A stretch of 39,168 nucleotides of DNA, from contig JAKVKZ010000027.1 of NCBI GenBank assembly GCA_022484565.1, positions 1 to 39,168 of the forward strand. Direction: 5' to 3'. The notes under the pieces are model-generated. The model had not been told where the DNA came from. It worked only from the letters and a program-made list of their open reading frames with translations, and searched no databases. Made by a program: the position numbers and the translations under genes. Source of the DNA: Muribaculaceae bacterium (GTDB lineage Bacteria; Bacteroidota; Bacteroidia; Bacteroidales; Muribaculaceae). Below, in pieces: positions 24,390-33,205 of this stretch; position 1 is the first letter of the stretch; each line of letters starts with the position of its first letter.

Positions 24390-24974
24390 TTATTTCTTCT
24401 TGCCGGTTTTTTTGGCAGCAGCTGCTGCTTGTGGAGCCGCAGCTTGTGGAGCTGGAGCCACAGCAGTTGCGCTGATTCCCAGTTTAGCCTTCACCTGTGG
24501 AGTAACGTCAATTGCACCTGTGCCGGTGTAAACAATTGCTGGAACTGATAGGTCATAAATGAATGTGAAACCGCCTTCTGCACCCACTGCTTGTATGGCC
24601 TTGCCGATTTTATCAGTGATAGGAGCAATAAGTGTCTGCTGCTGCTTCTGGTAGTCTTGCGAAGCTGTCTGTTGAAAATTCTCAATCTTCTGCTGGTCAG
24701 CCTGCATTTCCTGCATTCTGCTCTGCTTTATGGCATCAGGAGTATCTTTAGGAAGTGCCTGGAAGTCCTTGTATTTCTTTTCAAGTGCATCCTGAAGATT
24801 CTTCAGTTCAGTCTGATATTTATCACCAATTCCCTTCAGCGTGTTTTCCGCTGTTGTCTTGTCGGGCATTAGACTGAAGATTTCCTGTGAGTTAACTGTT
24901 CCGAATTTAAGGGTCTGTGCTGACAGACACATCGGCACTGCCAATAAGGCAGCAAGTAATAATTTCTTAATCAT
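24390..24974 (-). CDS. OmpH/Skp family periplasmic chaperone (second copy)
   Basis: 194 residues. Same plan as the third copy: MIKKLLLAALLAVPMCLSAQT signal, FGTVNSQEIFSLMPDKTTAENTL, coiled coil with KKYKDFQALPKDTPDAIK, and FIYDLSVPAIVYTGTG. It differs by a tail of about 25 residues rich in Ala and Pro ending in lysines (APAPQAAAPQAAAAAKKTG). The tail could be a flexible, positively charged extension contacting lipopolysaccharide or peptidoglycan; that is inference. It lies 45 bp after the first copy and is probably in the bamA operon. Confidence 0.9.
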   Translation of the reverse strand: MIKKLLLAALLAVPMCLSAQTLKFGTVNSQEIFSLMPDKTTAENTLKGIGDKYQTELKNLQDALEKKYKDFQALPKDTPDAIKQSRMQEMQADQQKIENFQQTASQDYQKQQQTLIAPITDKIGKAIQAVGAEGGFTFIYDLSVPAIVYTGTGAIDVTPQVKAKLGISATAVAPAPQAAAPQAAAAAKKTGKKK

Positions 24975-25019
24975 TTCTTTATTATTTCAATTTGGATTAA
25001 TAATCTGGCAAGTTTATGT

Positions 25020-25538
25020 TTATTTTGAATATCCCAGTTTCTCCAGCACTTCATTGCTGACGTCGATTTTCGGCGAGGCAAAAATGATGCTTTGTGATGA
25101 GGCGCGGTCAAAAATCACTTGATAACCTCTTTCCTCACTAACTTTCTTTACGGCTGCATACACGTCGTCCTGAATCGGCTTGATTAGCGACTCACGTTTT
25201 TTGAAGAGTTCGCCCTGCGGGCCGAAATATTTGTAGCGTAAATCTGTCACAGCCTTTTCTTTTGCTACGATTTCTTCCTCACGTTTCTTTTTCTGGGCAT
25301 CGGTTAGGAACACCATGTCCGATTGATAGTTCTTGTACATCGTCTGAGCGTCTTTTGAAAGGTCATCGACTTCTTTCTGCCAACGCTGCGACACTTGGTT
25401 AAGTTGCTCGTTTGCCATCTCATAGGCTGGAATATTTTTCAATACATACTCCATGTCAACGAGTGCGAATTTCTGCGAATATGCGCTTGCAGCGAATGCT
25501 GCCATAAGCACTACCGCTAAAAATATTCTCTTCTTCAT
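25020..25538 (-). CDS. OmpH/Skp family periplasmic chaperone (first copy)
   Basis: 172 residues. Signal peptide MKKRIFLAVVLMAAFAASAYS, then KFALVDMEYVLKNIPAYEMANEQL, the usual N-terminal motif of Bacteroidetes OmpH, a charged coiled coil, and YQVIFDRASSQSIIFASPKIDVSNEVL at the C-terminal end. It is clearly diverged from copies two and three and is the one most like the canonical OmpH following bamA. The gap to bamA is 126 bp. Confidence 0.92.
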   Translation of the reverse strand: MKKRIFLAVVLMAAFAASAYSQKFALVDMEYVLKNIPAYEMANEQLNQVSQRWQKEVDDLSKDAQTMYKNYQSDMVFLTDAQKKKREEEIVAKEKAVTDLRYKYFGPQGELFKKRESLIKPIQDDVYAAVKKVSEERGYQVIFDRASSQSIIFASPKIDVSNEVLEKLGYSK

Positions 25539-25664
25539 AATATCTATTTTTTATAGTCTGTTCAAATAAATCTTTATTTCTGACACCAAAATATCAAAAT
25601 AGTTTATTTGTTACTCTCTTTTTTAAAATTTATTCATCAATCTAACAGCTTATCTGCCGACTGT

Positions 25665-28286
25665 TTAGAACTCCTGGCCAAGTACAAAGTGGAAGTGGCT
25701 TCCACCTTTTGTTCCGTAAACCTTATCAAAGCCATACGCCCAGTCAATACCCATAAGGCCGACCATTGGCAGAATTATGCGGACACCGAGACCAGCAGAA
25801 CGCTTGATTGTGAACGGCTGCATATTGCCGACCGAAGTCCACGCATTACCGCCCTCTACGAAAGCAAGACCGTAAATGGTGCTGCTCGTCTGGAGCATGA
25901 ATGGGAAGTGGAGTTCCATGCAGAAGCGGGTGTAAGCGTAGCCGTCACTGCCATAAGGAGTGAACACGCCATTGTCGTAACCACGGAGTGCAATGGTTTC
26001 AGTTGCCGTTGTGTAGCTTCCGCTCATTCCATCACCGCCGACATAGAATGTCTCGAACGGTGATTTCAGATATTTGTTCCAGCTGCCGAGCAATCCAAAG
26101 TCAGCACGCGTCATGAGCACGAGTGTGTACTGTCCGTCAGGATTTATCAGTGGAGTGTAAGTGCGGGCCTTAAACTTGAGTTTCCAATATTCTATCCAGC
26201 GATACATTTCCTTCTTCGATTCTGTGGTGTTGGCTTCTGAAAGGGCCTTCCAGTTCTTATGTCCGAAGAGGTTTGCCGGAGGTGTAACGTTCAAGCTGAG
26301 TGTGAATGTGCTGCCTCGACGTGTAAAGATAGGGTTATCAATACTGTTACGTGCTAGTGTAAGTCCAAGCACAATTGCGTTCGACACACCATTGTTCATA
26401 TAATAGAGGTATTCCCAATTCTTCAGGTTGTACCACTGATATGTCAATTCTGCCGACAATGTGAAATAGTCGTCAGGCCATTTCAGTCGCTTGCCGTAGC
26501 CTACCGTAACGCCTGCCATTTGCAGATACTTGTTCGGGTCGTACGCATTCTGAATGCTGTTCTGATAGTAATCCGAACCGTAACCGCTGTTATAGTAGTT
26601 GTTATAGTAGTTATTATAGTAATTCGTATATGTGCTGTTATAGTATGAGGAGTTAATACCTGTCTGACGTGAATAGTATGCTGATACCGACAGCGAGTTA
26701 GGGCGTTTGCCGCCGAACCACGGGTCAAGGAATGAAACGCTGTATGCCTGATAATACTTAGCATTGGTTTGGGCCGATATGTTGAATGTCTGACCTTCGC
26801 CTTGTGGTATCAATCCCTTGAAAGTTGACGGATGGAACAGGTTCTTGATTGAGAAGTTATTGAATGTCAATCCCAATTTTCCGATTACACCTGTCTGACC
26901 CCAACCCATTGAGAACTCAACTTTATCATTGGCTTTTGAAGTCAGATTGAAGAGTATGTCAACAGTTCCGTTTTCCTCATTCGGCTCTGGGCGTATATCC
27001 ATCTTTTCAGGGTCAAAATGCTCTGTCTGGGCAATTTCACGTGCTGAACGCATCAAATCGGCTTTTGAGAACAAATCGCCTGGGCGAACACGCAATTCAC
27101 GGCGAACAACCTTTTCATACAACCTGTCGTTACCATTGATAACGACTTTGTTGATTCTGGCCTGCGCACCTTCGTAAAGTCGCATATCCAAGTCGATTGA
27201 GTCGCCCTTGATGTTCTTTTCGATTGGTACTAACTGGAAAAACAGATAGCCGTTGTTCATATATAAGTTCGCCACAGCATCGTCATCTTCCGTGGTACGC
27301 TTCGTCAAAAGTTTCTGGTTGTAAACGTCACCTGGCTTGATGTCGAGAATGTTATTCAGGACTTGAGTAGGATAAATGGTGTTGCCCACCCAGTTTATGC
27401 TCGAAATGTAATATTTCTTGCCTTCATATAGCTTCAGATACACATCCACAGCCTTGTCGCTGTAGTTTACAACGCTGTCGCTCAATATTTTCGCGTCGCG
27501 ATAGCCTTTTTCGTTATATTTGTCGATGATGAGGTCTTTATCCGCCTCATAGTCGCTCGGGACGAATTTCTTTTGGCGAAAAAGGTTGGTGATCTTACCT
27601 TTTTCATTCGTTTTCTTCATGGCACGCTGAATGGCGTTGTCGGTCATCACCTCATTACCTTCAATATATATCTTGTGAACTTTTACTTTTTCGTGCTTGT
27701 TCACCACAATGTCCACTATCACCTCATTCTCGTTGCTCAGGTCCTCTTTCTGGTTGATTTGCACGTCGGCATTCTTGAATCCTTTGCCATCATAATATTT
27801 AAGAATTATCTGCTTGGCGCGGTCAGCGATATTTGGCGTAATCTGATTGCCTTTCACCAGCCCGAGACGTTGTTCAATGTCGTCGCGCTCGCCCTTCTTC
27901 ATTCCCAGATAGTTCAGTTGCGAAATTCTCGGCTGTTGGCGCAGCACGAATTCAAGCCATGCCTTGTCACCGCATATTTTATCCACCTTTATCTGCACCT
28001 TTGAGAATAGTCCCTGATGCCAAAAGCGTTTTGCGGCATTGCTGATGTCGTCGCCAGGTATATCTATCACCTGTCCTACCGATAATCCTGAATAGCCAAT
28101 TATGATGTAGTCCTCGTAGTTTTCCACTCCGCTGACTTTGATGCCTGCTATTTCGTACTTCTTCGGCATCCCTGTGAATACTATTTTTGGATTGAAAATT
28201 GTGTCGGTGGCCTCGTCAGCGGCTGCTCCGGGAGCGGTCAGCGTAGCAATTGCCATTAAAACTATTAAGAAGAACTTATATCGCAT
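25665..28286 (-). CDS. bamA: Outer membrane protein assembly factor BamA
   Basis: 873 residues from the ATG at 28286; the frame also allows a TTG at 28304, but the ATG opens a proper signal peptide (MRYKFFLIVLMAIATLTAPGAAA). Residues about 45-430 hold POTRA repeats (for example IYIEGNEVMTDNAIQRAM, INWVGNTIYPTQVLNNIL and VVINGNDRLYEKVVRRELRV); the rest is the 16-strand Omp85 barrel ending FHFVLGQEF with C-terminal Phe. It inserts beta-barrel proteins into the outer membrane with Skp. Odd feature: a Tyr/Asn-rich run (NYYNNYYNNYYNSGYG) near residue 550, probably an outer loop. uppS lies 19 bp upstream. Confidence 0.97.
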   Translation of the reverse strand: MRYKFFLIVLMAIATLTAPGAAADEATDTIFNPKIVFTGMPKKYEIAGIKVSGVENYEDYIIIGYSGLSVGQVIDIPGDDISNAAKRFWHQGLFSKVQIKVDKICGDKAWLEFVLRQQPRISQLNYLGMKKGERDDIEQRLGLVKGNQITPNIADRAKQIILKYYDGKGFKNADVQINQKEDLSNENEVIVDIVVNKHEKVKVHKIYIEGNEVMTDNAIQRAMKKTNEKGKITNLFRQKKFVPSDYEADKDLIIDKYNEKGYRDAKILSDSVVNYSDKAVDVYLKLYEGKKYYISSINWVGNTIYPTQVLNNILDIKPGDVYNQKLLTKRTTEDDDAVANLYMNNGYLFFQLVPIEKNIKGDSIDLDMRLYEGAQARINKVVINGNDRLYEKVVRRELRVRPGDLFSKADLMRSAREIAQTEHFDPEKMDIRPEPNEENGTVDILFNLTSKANDKVEFSMGWGQTGVIGKLGLTFNNFSIKNLFHPSTFKGLIPQGEGQTFNISAQTNAKYYQAYSVSFLDPWFGGKRPNSLSVSAYYSRQTGINSSYYNSTYTNYYNNYYNNYYNSGYGSDYYQNSIQNAYDPNKYLQMAGVTVGYGKRLKWPDDYFTLSAELTYQWYNLKNWEYLYYMNNGVSNAIVLGLTLARNSIDNPIFTRRGSTFTLSLNVTPPANLFGHKNWKALSEANTTESKKEMYRWIEYWKLKFKARTYTPLINPDGQYTLVLMTRADFGLLGSWNKYLKSPFETFYVGGDGMSGSYTTATETIALRGYDNGVFTPYGSDGYAYTRFCMELHFPFMLQTSSTIYGLAFVEGGNAWTSVGNMQPFTIKRSAGLGVRIILPMVGLMGIDWAYGFDKVYGTKGGSHFHFVLGQEF

Positions 28287-28305
28287 TTCTTTTATAATTG
28301 TCAAT

Positions 28306-29052
28306 TTATTTTTTACTTACTTGTTCACTGGTCTTCCCGAATCGGCGCTCACGGCCTTGATAGTCGATTATCGCGCGGCAGAAGTCGTCCTTTGTGAAAT
28401 CCGGCCAGTACACCGGCGTGAAATACAGTTCCGAATATGCTATCTGCCAAAGCAGGAAATTGCTTATTCTCAAGTCGCCTGCAGTGCGGATTAGCAAGTC
28501 AGGGTCGGGCATCCCGTTTGTAGTCAGGTTTGCCGTCACCTCCGCTTCGCTGATTTCTTCAGGCTTCAGATCTCCTGCCTTCACTTTCTCGGCGATTTTC
28601 TTGGCTGCGTTCACTATTTCCCACCTCGATGAGTAGCTCAAAGCGAGGCAAAGTGTAAGCCCAGTGCAGTGTCCCGTGTCGTTCATGCACTTCGTCAGGC
28701 GTGTACGGGCATATTCCGGCATTCTTGGCATATCGCCTATCATTGTCAACTTCACATTGTTGGCTATCAAATCAGGCGTTTCGCGCTCTATCGCCACCAC
28801 TATCAGGTTCATCAGTGAATCCACCTCTTCTTGAGGACGGTTCCAGTTCTCAGTGGAGAACGTGTATAAAGTCAAATAGCCAATCCCGAGTTCTGAAGCT
28901 ATCTCCGTAATCCGTCTTACGGTGCTCACTCCCTCAGAATGACCTTCTGAGCGGTCAAGTCCACGCTGTTTTGCCCAGCGCCCGTTACCGTCCATTATCA
29001 CCGCCACGTGCCGTGGCAGCCGGTCTTTGTCTATTTTGTCTATCAACGACAT
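28306..29052 (-). CDS. uppS: Isoprenyl transferase (undecaprenyl diphosphate synthase)
   Basis: 248 residues, family-typical. It condenses isopentenyl diphosphate units in cis onto farnesyl diphosphate to give the C55 carrier for peptidoglycan and surface glycans. Motifs: [18 protein letters not shown] with the essential Asp, [15 protein letters not shown], and the C-terminal [27 protein letters not shown]. It lies between the DUF6089 gene (28 bp) and bamA (19 bp), a conserved Bacteroidetes order. Confidence 0.97.
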   Translation of the reverse strand: MSLIDKIDKDRLPRHVAVIMDGNGRWAKQRGLDRSEGHSEGVSTVRRITEIASELGIGYLTLYTFSTENWNRPQEEVDSLMNLIVVAIERETPDLIANNVKLTMIGDMPRMPEYARTRLTKCMNDTGHCTGLTLCLALSYSSRWEIVNAAKKIAEKVKAGDLKPEEISEAEVTANLTTNGMPDPDLLIRTAGDLRISNFLLWQIAYSELYFTPVYWPDFTKDDFCRAIIDYQGRERRFGKTSEQVSKK

Positions 29053-29080
29053 TATATTTCTTTATAATGTAATTCCTTTT

Positions 29081-29749
29081 TTATTCCACATAATGGCACA
29101 CTCTGCATCGCTTGCTGAACTCGTATGTCACCGAGAATGTTATCATCGAATACCAATCGGTGTTCTTGCCGAACGAACTTTTCACTCCGTACAGGTCGCT
29201 TAATCCGTCTATCTTGTCGCCAAGCACCTTGTGCATTGTGAATTCCAATCCAAGATTCACGCGCTCTTTCAGCTTATATTTCACGCCCACTCCCATCGGC
29301 AGATTCACAGCGACCGAATTGCCTCCGTCGCCTCCTGCCACTGTCAGGCCAAGGCCGAGTGTCAGGTACGGACTTATTCGGCTCAACTTCTTGTAGGTCT
29401 CTCCCACTCCAAAATTGAAGAAGTTGAATTCCATCTGCGCTCCGGCTCCATAGAGCTGCGATTTGAACTTATATGTTGCCCCGTCGGGGAACTGGTTCTT
29501 CTCGTCAGCTGAATTGCCGCTGATGCCTGCAGTGTACAGGTTGGCTTTCAGCGACCAGCGATGGTCAATTAGGTAGCGGAACAAAAAGCCTCCGCTTATC
29601 CCTGGATTGCGCATCACATTGCTGCCGTTCACATCTCCAAGATAGCCGCTTGTGCCAAGCATTGCACCAACCTCATAGCGGTAGTCCTGTGCCGATGCGC
29701 CTGTTGCAAGCGCTGTCATCAATATCATTATTGCCAATATCTTCTTCAT
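29081..29749 (-). CDS. DUF6089-like outer-membrane beta-barrel protein
   Basis: 222 residues. Signal peptide MKKILAIMILMTALATGASA, then YRYEVGAMLGTSGYLGDVNGSN and alternating beta strands (WSLKANLYTAGISGN, SPYLTLGLGLTVAGG, GVGVKYKLKERVNLGLEF), as in small outer-membrane barrels. Position immediately before uppS-bamA is the standard place of DUF6089 proteins. The role is unknown; co-expression suggests envelope assembly. First gene of the minus-strand envelope operon; no exact TAnnTTTG box was seen in the 70 bp upstream (TACTTTCG at 29773-29780 region is one base off). Confidence 0.85.
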   Translation of the reverse strand: MKKILAIMILMTALATGASAQDYRYEVGAMLGTSGYLGDVNGSNVMRNPGISGGFLFRYLIDHRWSLKANLYTAGISGNSADEKNQFPDGATYKFKSQLYGAGAQMEFNFFNFGVGETYKKLSRISPYLTLGLGLTVAGGDGGNSVAVNLPMGVGVKYKLKERVNLGLEFTMHKVLGDKIDGLSDLYGVKSSFGKNTDWYSMITFSVTYEFSKRCRVCHYVE

Positions 29750-29819
29750 TGATTTTTTCGTTTTGTCCTTTTATAGAAAAACGGAAATAGGCCGCCGAAA
29801 GTATAACGGCTGACCGAAA

Positions 29820-31340
29820 TCAGATTATTGGCTTAAATGTCAATCTGTTGATTACTCCACGCCATATATTGTTGTAGAGCGTTCCACTGTCGTTCACTCC
29901 GCCGAACAGATACACATACGGGCATTCCCATTCGGTAACTACCGTAGTGCTGCGAGTCAACGCTGACTTTTCAACGGCAAACCATCCTGGCAATTTCGAG
30001 TCGGTCATCGTTTGCCATGCACTTGCGCTGCTCACGTTGCCCGATTCGTTCAGCGTTGTGCTCATCACCACTGCCTGTGCGTCGGCGAATGCCGGCATAT
30101 AGCTTGGAAGCTGCACCAATGTGTCAGCCTTTGCCCAATGCCAACCGCCATCCTTACTCATGTAAACCGTGCGGCTTACTTTGCCGTCGGATGTACGTCC
30201 GCCCATTGCTATCCATACGCTGTATTTCGTTACGACCCATCTGTAGTCTGTGGAATGTGTGAAATATGGGAAAAGTGTCATTCCTTCGTGCGGAATCATC
30301 GGTGAATCGCTTATCTGTCCCCATTCTTTTCCGTCATATCCCCACGAGTCGCCTATCATGTTGCCCGACGCGTCAATTCCGCCAAGTATCATGGCCTGCG
30401 GTGTGGAATTCCAAATCGAGGAATACGTCACCATCTGCGACATTCCTTTTACGGGGAATCCGTCCTCCACCTGTTCAGGTGTAAATTCTGCCGGACGTGG
30501 ATATATGTCGTGCAGGTAGCTTGTTCCGTCCTTCACTATTCCGAGCACCTCGTTTCCGTACCCTCCAATCAGAGTGTACATCTTGGTGCCGCAGTCGCTC
30601 CAGCTTGTGCCGTCGTTCGACTTGTACAATTCGCCTGCATCTGAAAGTATATACAAATAATCATCAGCTGCCGTCAATGAGTTAATCACCGGAGTGAACG
30701 GGAATGTGAACTTTGTTTTGGTCCATTCGCCACTATATAGGTTGTCGGAAACCGACATTGTGTAATTTGCTGACTCTTTCACAAGGCAATATACCTTGCT
30801 TCCCATCTGCACAGTTTTCTGCTGTTCAGACGACAATGAATAGCTTGGCAGGTCGCGCCTCGAAGTCTGGTTCCAGTACATCGAATCCGCTTCCATCTTA
30901 TGCACATTCACTTTCACGTCGTAGGTCTTGGTGGTCACTCCATCCTCTGCCACGAGTATCAGCTGCACTTTTCCCGTGAAGTCGATGCTGTCGGTTGTAG
31001 CACTTGTATAGTTGAATGTGGTGTCCTTCATCACTTGGCCGCCTGTCACATGATATTTTATCGATGTCATTGTCGGTGTGGTCAGGCTCGTTAGCAATTT
31101 CGTTATCTTCGTACCTTTCGGCAGTGAATCAGCATTGTAAATCAATCCTCGGTCAAGGTCGATTGTAAAATATACCGAATCGATATTGGCAAGTACGCTG
31201 TCGTCCTCGCCTAACTTGAAGGATGTAACGGCTACGCTCGACGACACTGTCGTCGGCTCATCGCTACCTCCATTGCACGCCACTATCATCGATGCCATCA
31301 ATAAGCACAACATGACGTATATCGGAAATCTTCTATTCAT
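29820..31340 (-). CDS. DUF6242-like lipoprotein with propeller-type C-terminal region
   Basis: 506 residues. Lipoprotein signal MNRRFPIYVMLCLLMASMIVAC with Cys at 22, then a beta-sandwich domain with a pattern like VTSFKLGEDDSVLANIDSVYF and TYDVKVNVHK, followed by repeated Kelch/BNR-like blades (YILSDAGELYKSNDGTSWS, AMILGGIDASGNMIGDSWGYD, VWIAMGGRTSDGKVSRTVYM, YVYLFGGVNDSGTLYNNIW). It matches the DUF6242 family found next to the uppS-bamA cluster in Bacteroidales. Surface or periplasmic; function unknown, perhaps glycan binding by its fold. Confidence 0.82.
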   Translation of the reverse strand: MNRRFPIYVMLCLLMASMIVACNGGSDEPTTVSSSVAVTSFKLGEDDSVLANIDSVYFTIDLDRGLIYNADSLPKGTKITKLLTSLTTPTMTSIKYHVTGGQVMKDTTFNYTSATTDSIDFTGKVQLILVAEDGVTTKTYDVKVNVHKMEADSMYWNQTSRRDLPSYSLSSEQQKTVQMGSKVYCLVKESANYTMSVSDNLYSGEWTKTKFTFPFTPVINSLTAADDYLYILSDAGELYKSNDGTSWSDCGTKMYTLIGGYGNEVLGIVKDGTSYLHDIYPRPAEFTPEQVEDGFPVKGMSQMVTYSSIWNSTPQAMILGGIDASGNMIGDSWGYDGKEWGQISDSPMIPHEGMTLFPYFTHSTDYRWVVTKYSVWIAMGGRTSDGKVSRTVYMSKDGGWHWAKADTLVQLPSYMPAFADAQAVVMSTTLNESGNVSSASAWQTMTDSKLPGWFAVEKSALTRSTTVVTEWECPYVYLFGGVNDSGTLYNNIWRGVINRLTFKPII

Positions 31341-31360
31341 CTGTATTCAGTTTGAAACTG

Positions 31361-31368
31361 CAAATTTA
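31361..31368 (-). promoter_or_regulatory. Promoter -7 box of the DUF6242 gene
   Basis: TAAATTTG, followed by C, on the minus strand, 20 bp before the ATG at 31340. No clear -33 element. The remaining 170 bp up to ribD hold nothing else recognisable. Confidence 0.5.
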
Positions 31369-31537
31369 CAATAAATTTGAGAATATCTCACATTCAGTCG
31401 CATTTTTACGTTTTGTTTGCGCATTGTTCCATTTTTTTGCTTTGCGCTCATTCCGCGTTTATTTTGCGCTGTAAAATTAATCTTTCAATGCTGATTTGCT
31501 CCAACATTTCAGACATTAAGCACTATTCTATCGCTTT

Positions 31538-32602
31538 TTACCAGCATTTAACACCCGACACTATATGCAGCACCTCGTTTTCGCCATGTTTCTCACGCTT
31601 TATTTCTTTTCCTTTAACAATTGGTGCTTTCACACCCTCTTTTATAACATTTTTTCCGATTTCTATGCGGGCTTCATCCCAAAGTCCATGTTCAATCAGT
31701 TCGTTTACCACTGTTGCCCCGCCTTCCACCATCACGCTCGTTATCCCTCGGCGGTACAGGTCGGTCATCACCCATTGCAGTCCTTCGTCTGCAATTTTGG
31801 CATATTCCACTTTTCCGTCATGCCCTTCGCGGGTCCTGTTATATATTAATGTATCGCCTCCGTCTGTCAGGATTTTGCTCTCCGCAGGCAAATTTCCGCT
31901 TAGTGTCACCACCACCCTGAGCGGCTGCCTCCAGCATGGCCATTGCCTTACCGTCAGGCTTGGATTGTCACTCCTCACAGTGCCGGCACCAACCAATATT
32001 GCGTCAGCCATTCCGCGTTCACGGTGCATCCACATTCCTGTCAATGGCGTGGAAATTCGCAATGGCGCTTCATCAGCGCCGCGTTTCACGTCGATAAATC
32101 CATCGGAGCTTTGTGCCCATTTCAGCTGCACGTATGGCCGATGCAGCATGTTTGCCGTCATGAACCTTGCGTTTAGTGCCATGCACTCTGCCTCAAGCAT
32201 GCCTGTCACCACTTCCACTCCTGCCTCGCGAAGCATGCTGATTCCTCTTCCGCTCACTTTAGCGAACGGGTCAATGCTCCCCACAACCACGCGTGGAATT
32301 CCCGTCTCGATAATCAGTTTGGCGCATGGCGGCGTCTTGCCATAGTGCGAGCAAGGCTCAAGGGTAACATAAATGGTGCTGTCGCATAGCAGATTCCTCC
32401 GCTTCACCGAGGCTATAGCATTCACTTCAGCATGGCCCTCACCTATGTGCCGGTGATAGCCCTCGCCTATTATCTGGCCTTCGCCATCTTCGCCGTAATG
32501 CACTATCACAGCCCCAACCATCGGATTGGGCGACACATTGCCTGCCCCCAACTTCGCAAGCTGCAAGGCTCGCCTCATATATTTTTCTTCGGTTTTCATC
32601 AT
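31538..32602 (-). CDS. ribD: Bifunctional riboflavin biosynthesis deaminase/reductase RibD
   Basis: 354 residues from the ATG at 32602 (a second ATG follows immediately). A longer frame to 32677 would cross the promoter. The N-terminal deaminase has the zinc site HAEV at 57-60 and PCSHYGKTPPC at 82-92, the cytidine-deaminase-like H-A-E / P-C-x8-C pattern. The reductase domain follows: PYVQLKWAQSSDGFID, ILVGAGTVRSDNPSLTVR and SVMVEGGATVVNELI. It carries out two successive steps from GTP-derived pyrimidine to the ribityl intermediate of riboflavin. No other rib genes are in the window. Confidence 0.96.
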   Translation of the reverse strand: MMKTEEKYMRRALQLAKLGAGNVSPNPMVGAVIVHYGEDGEGQIIGEGYHRHIGEGHAEVNAIASVKRRNLLCDSTIYVTLEPCSHYGKTPPCAKLIIETGIPRVVVGSIDPFAKVSGRGISMLREAGVEVVTGMLEAECMALNARFMTANMLHRPYVQLKWAQSSDGFIDVKRGADEAPLRISTPLTGMWMHRERGMADAILVGAGTVRSDNPSLTVRQWPCWRQPLRVVVTLSGNLPAESKILTDGGDTLIYNRTREGHDGKVEYAKIADEGLQWVMTDLYRRGITSVMVEGGATVVNELIEHGLWDEARIEIGKNVIKEGVKAPIVKGKEIKREKHGENEVLHIVSGVKCW

Positions 32603-32641
32603 TAGTAATAAAATTCTTATTGTATGCCTCTCTTGTAAGTG

Positions 32642-32673
32642 CGAATATAGCACAATAGCGCATAATTCGCAAA
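32642..32673 (-). promoter_or_regulatory. Promoter of ribD
   Basis: Minus strand: TTTG (32673-32670), 20-bp spacer, TATATTCG (32649-32642), one base off TAnnTTTG. It lies 40 bp before the ATG; no FMN-riboswitch-like sequence was seen in the short leader. Confidence 0.55.
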
Positions 32674-32949
32674 TCAATTTTATTTACCACACTTTATAAA
32701 TTCGTTACAAGTTACACATATTTATAATTTAGGAAAAATATCGATGACATTCTGCCTAAAATTTGGATTTCATAATTGGTATTTATGCTTATTCTGAATG
32801 CCACTATATATTAAATCTTGTTAATTCTACAAAGATTTTAGATGTTATTAAACATAGTTTTTCAACTATAAACTTTCAGAACCTCACGCTTAGCACCGCT
32901 TTTAGCATTTTTTAATTTTTATCCAATTTTGCATTTCGTCGAATTGCCA

Positions 32950-32981
32950 TTTGCATAGTAAATTTTTATGCAATACTTTTG
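32950..32981 (+). promoter_or_regulatory. Promoter of the 1429-residue T9SS protein gene
   Basis: TTTG at 32950-32953, 20-bp spacer, TACTTTTG at 32974-32981: a full-consensus promoter. It leaves an untranslated leader of about 215 nt before the ATG at 33206. In the leader CAGTCATC (33118-33125) can pair with GATGGCTG (33142-33149). The rest of the 600-bp gap between ribD and this gene is AT-rich with no gene seen. Confidence 0.65.
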
Positions 32982-33205
32982 GCATCGAAAAAGAGAAGGA
33001 TTGTATTTTGGCAATCAACTGAGCTGTGTGATTCATTCATTTATTCATAAACTAAACTTAACCGTGATTCCAACTCTTCTTGATACCTAATTTCATCTAC
33101 TCATTTCCAGAATTTCGCAGTCATCGCGACTTATGATTTTTTGATGGCTGATTGTTTGATTACTGATATACTTATTTTTTTCTTATAACTAAAACTTTCA
33201 AACAA

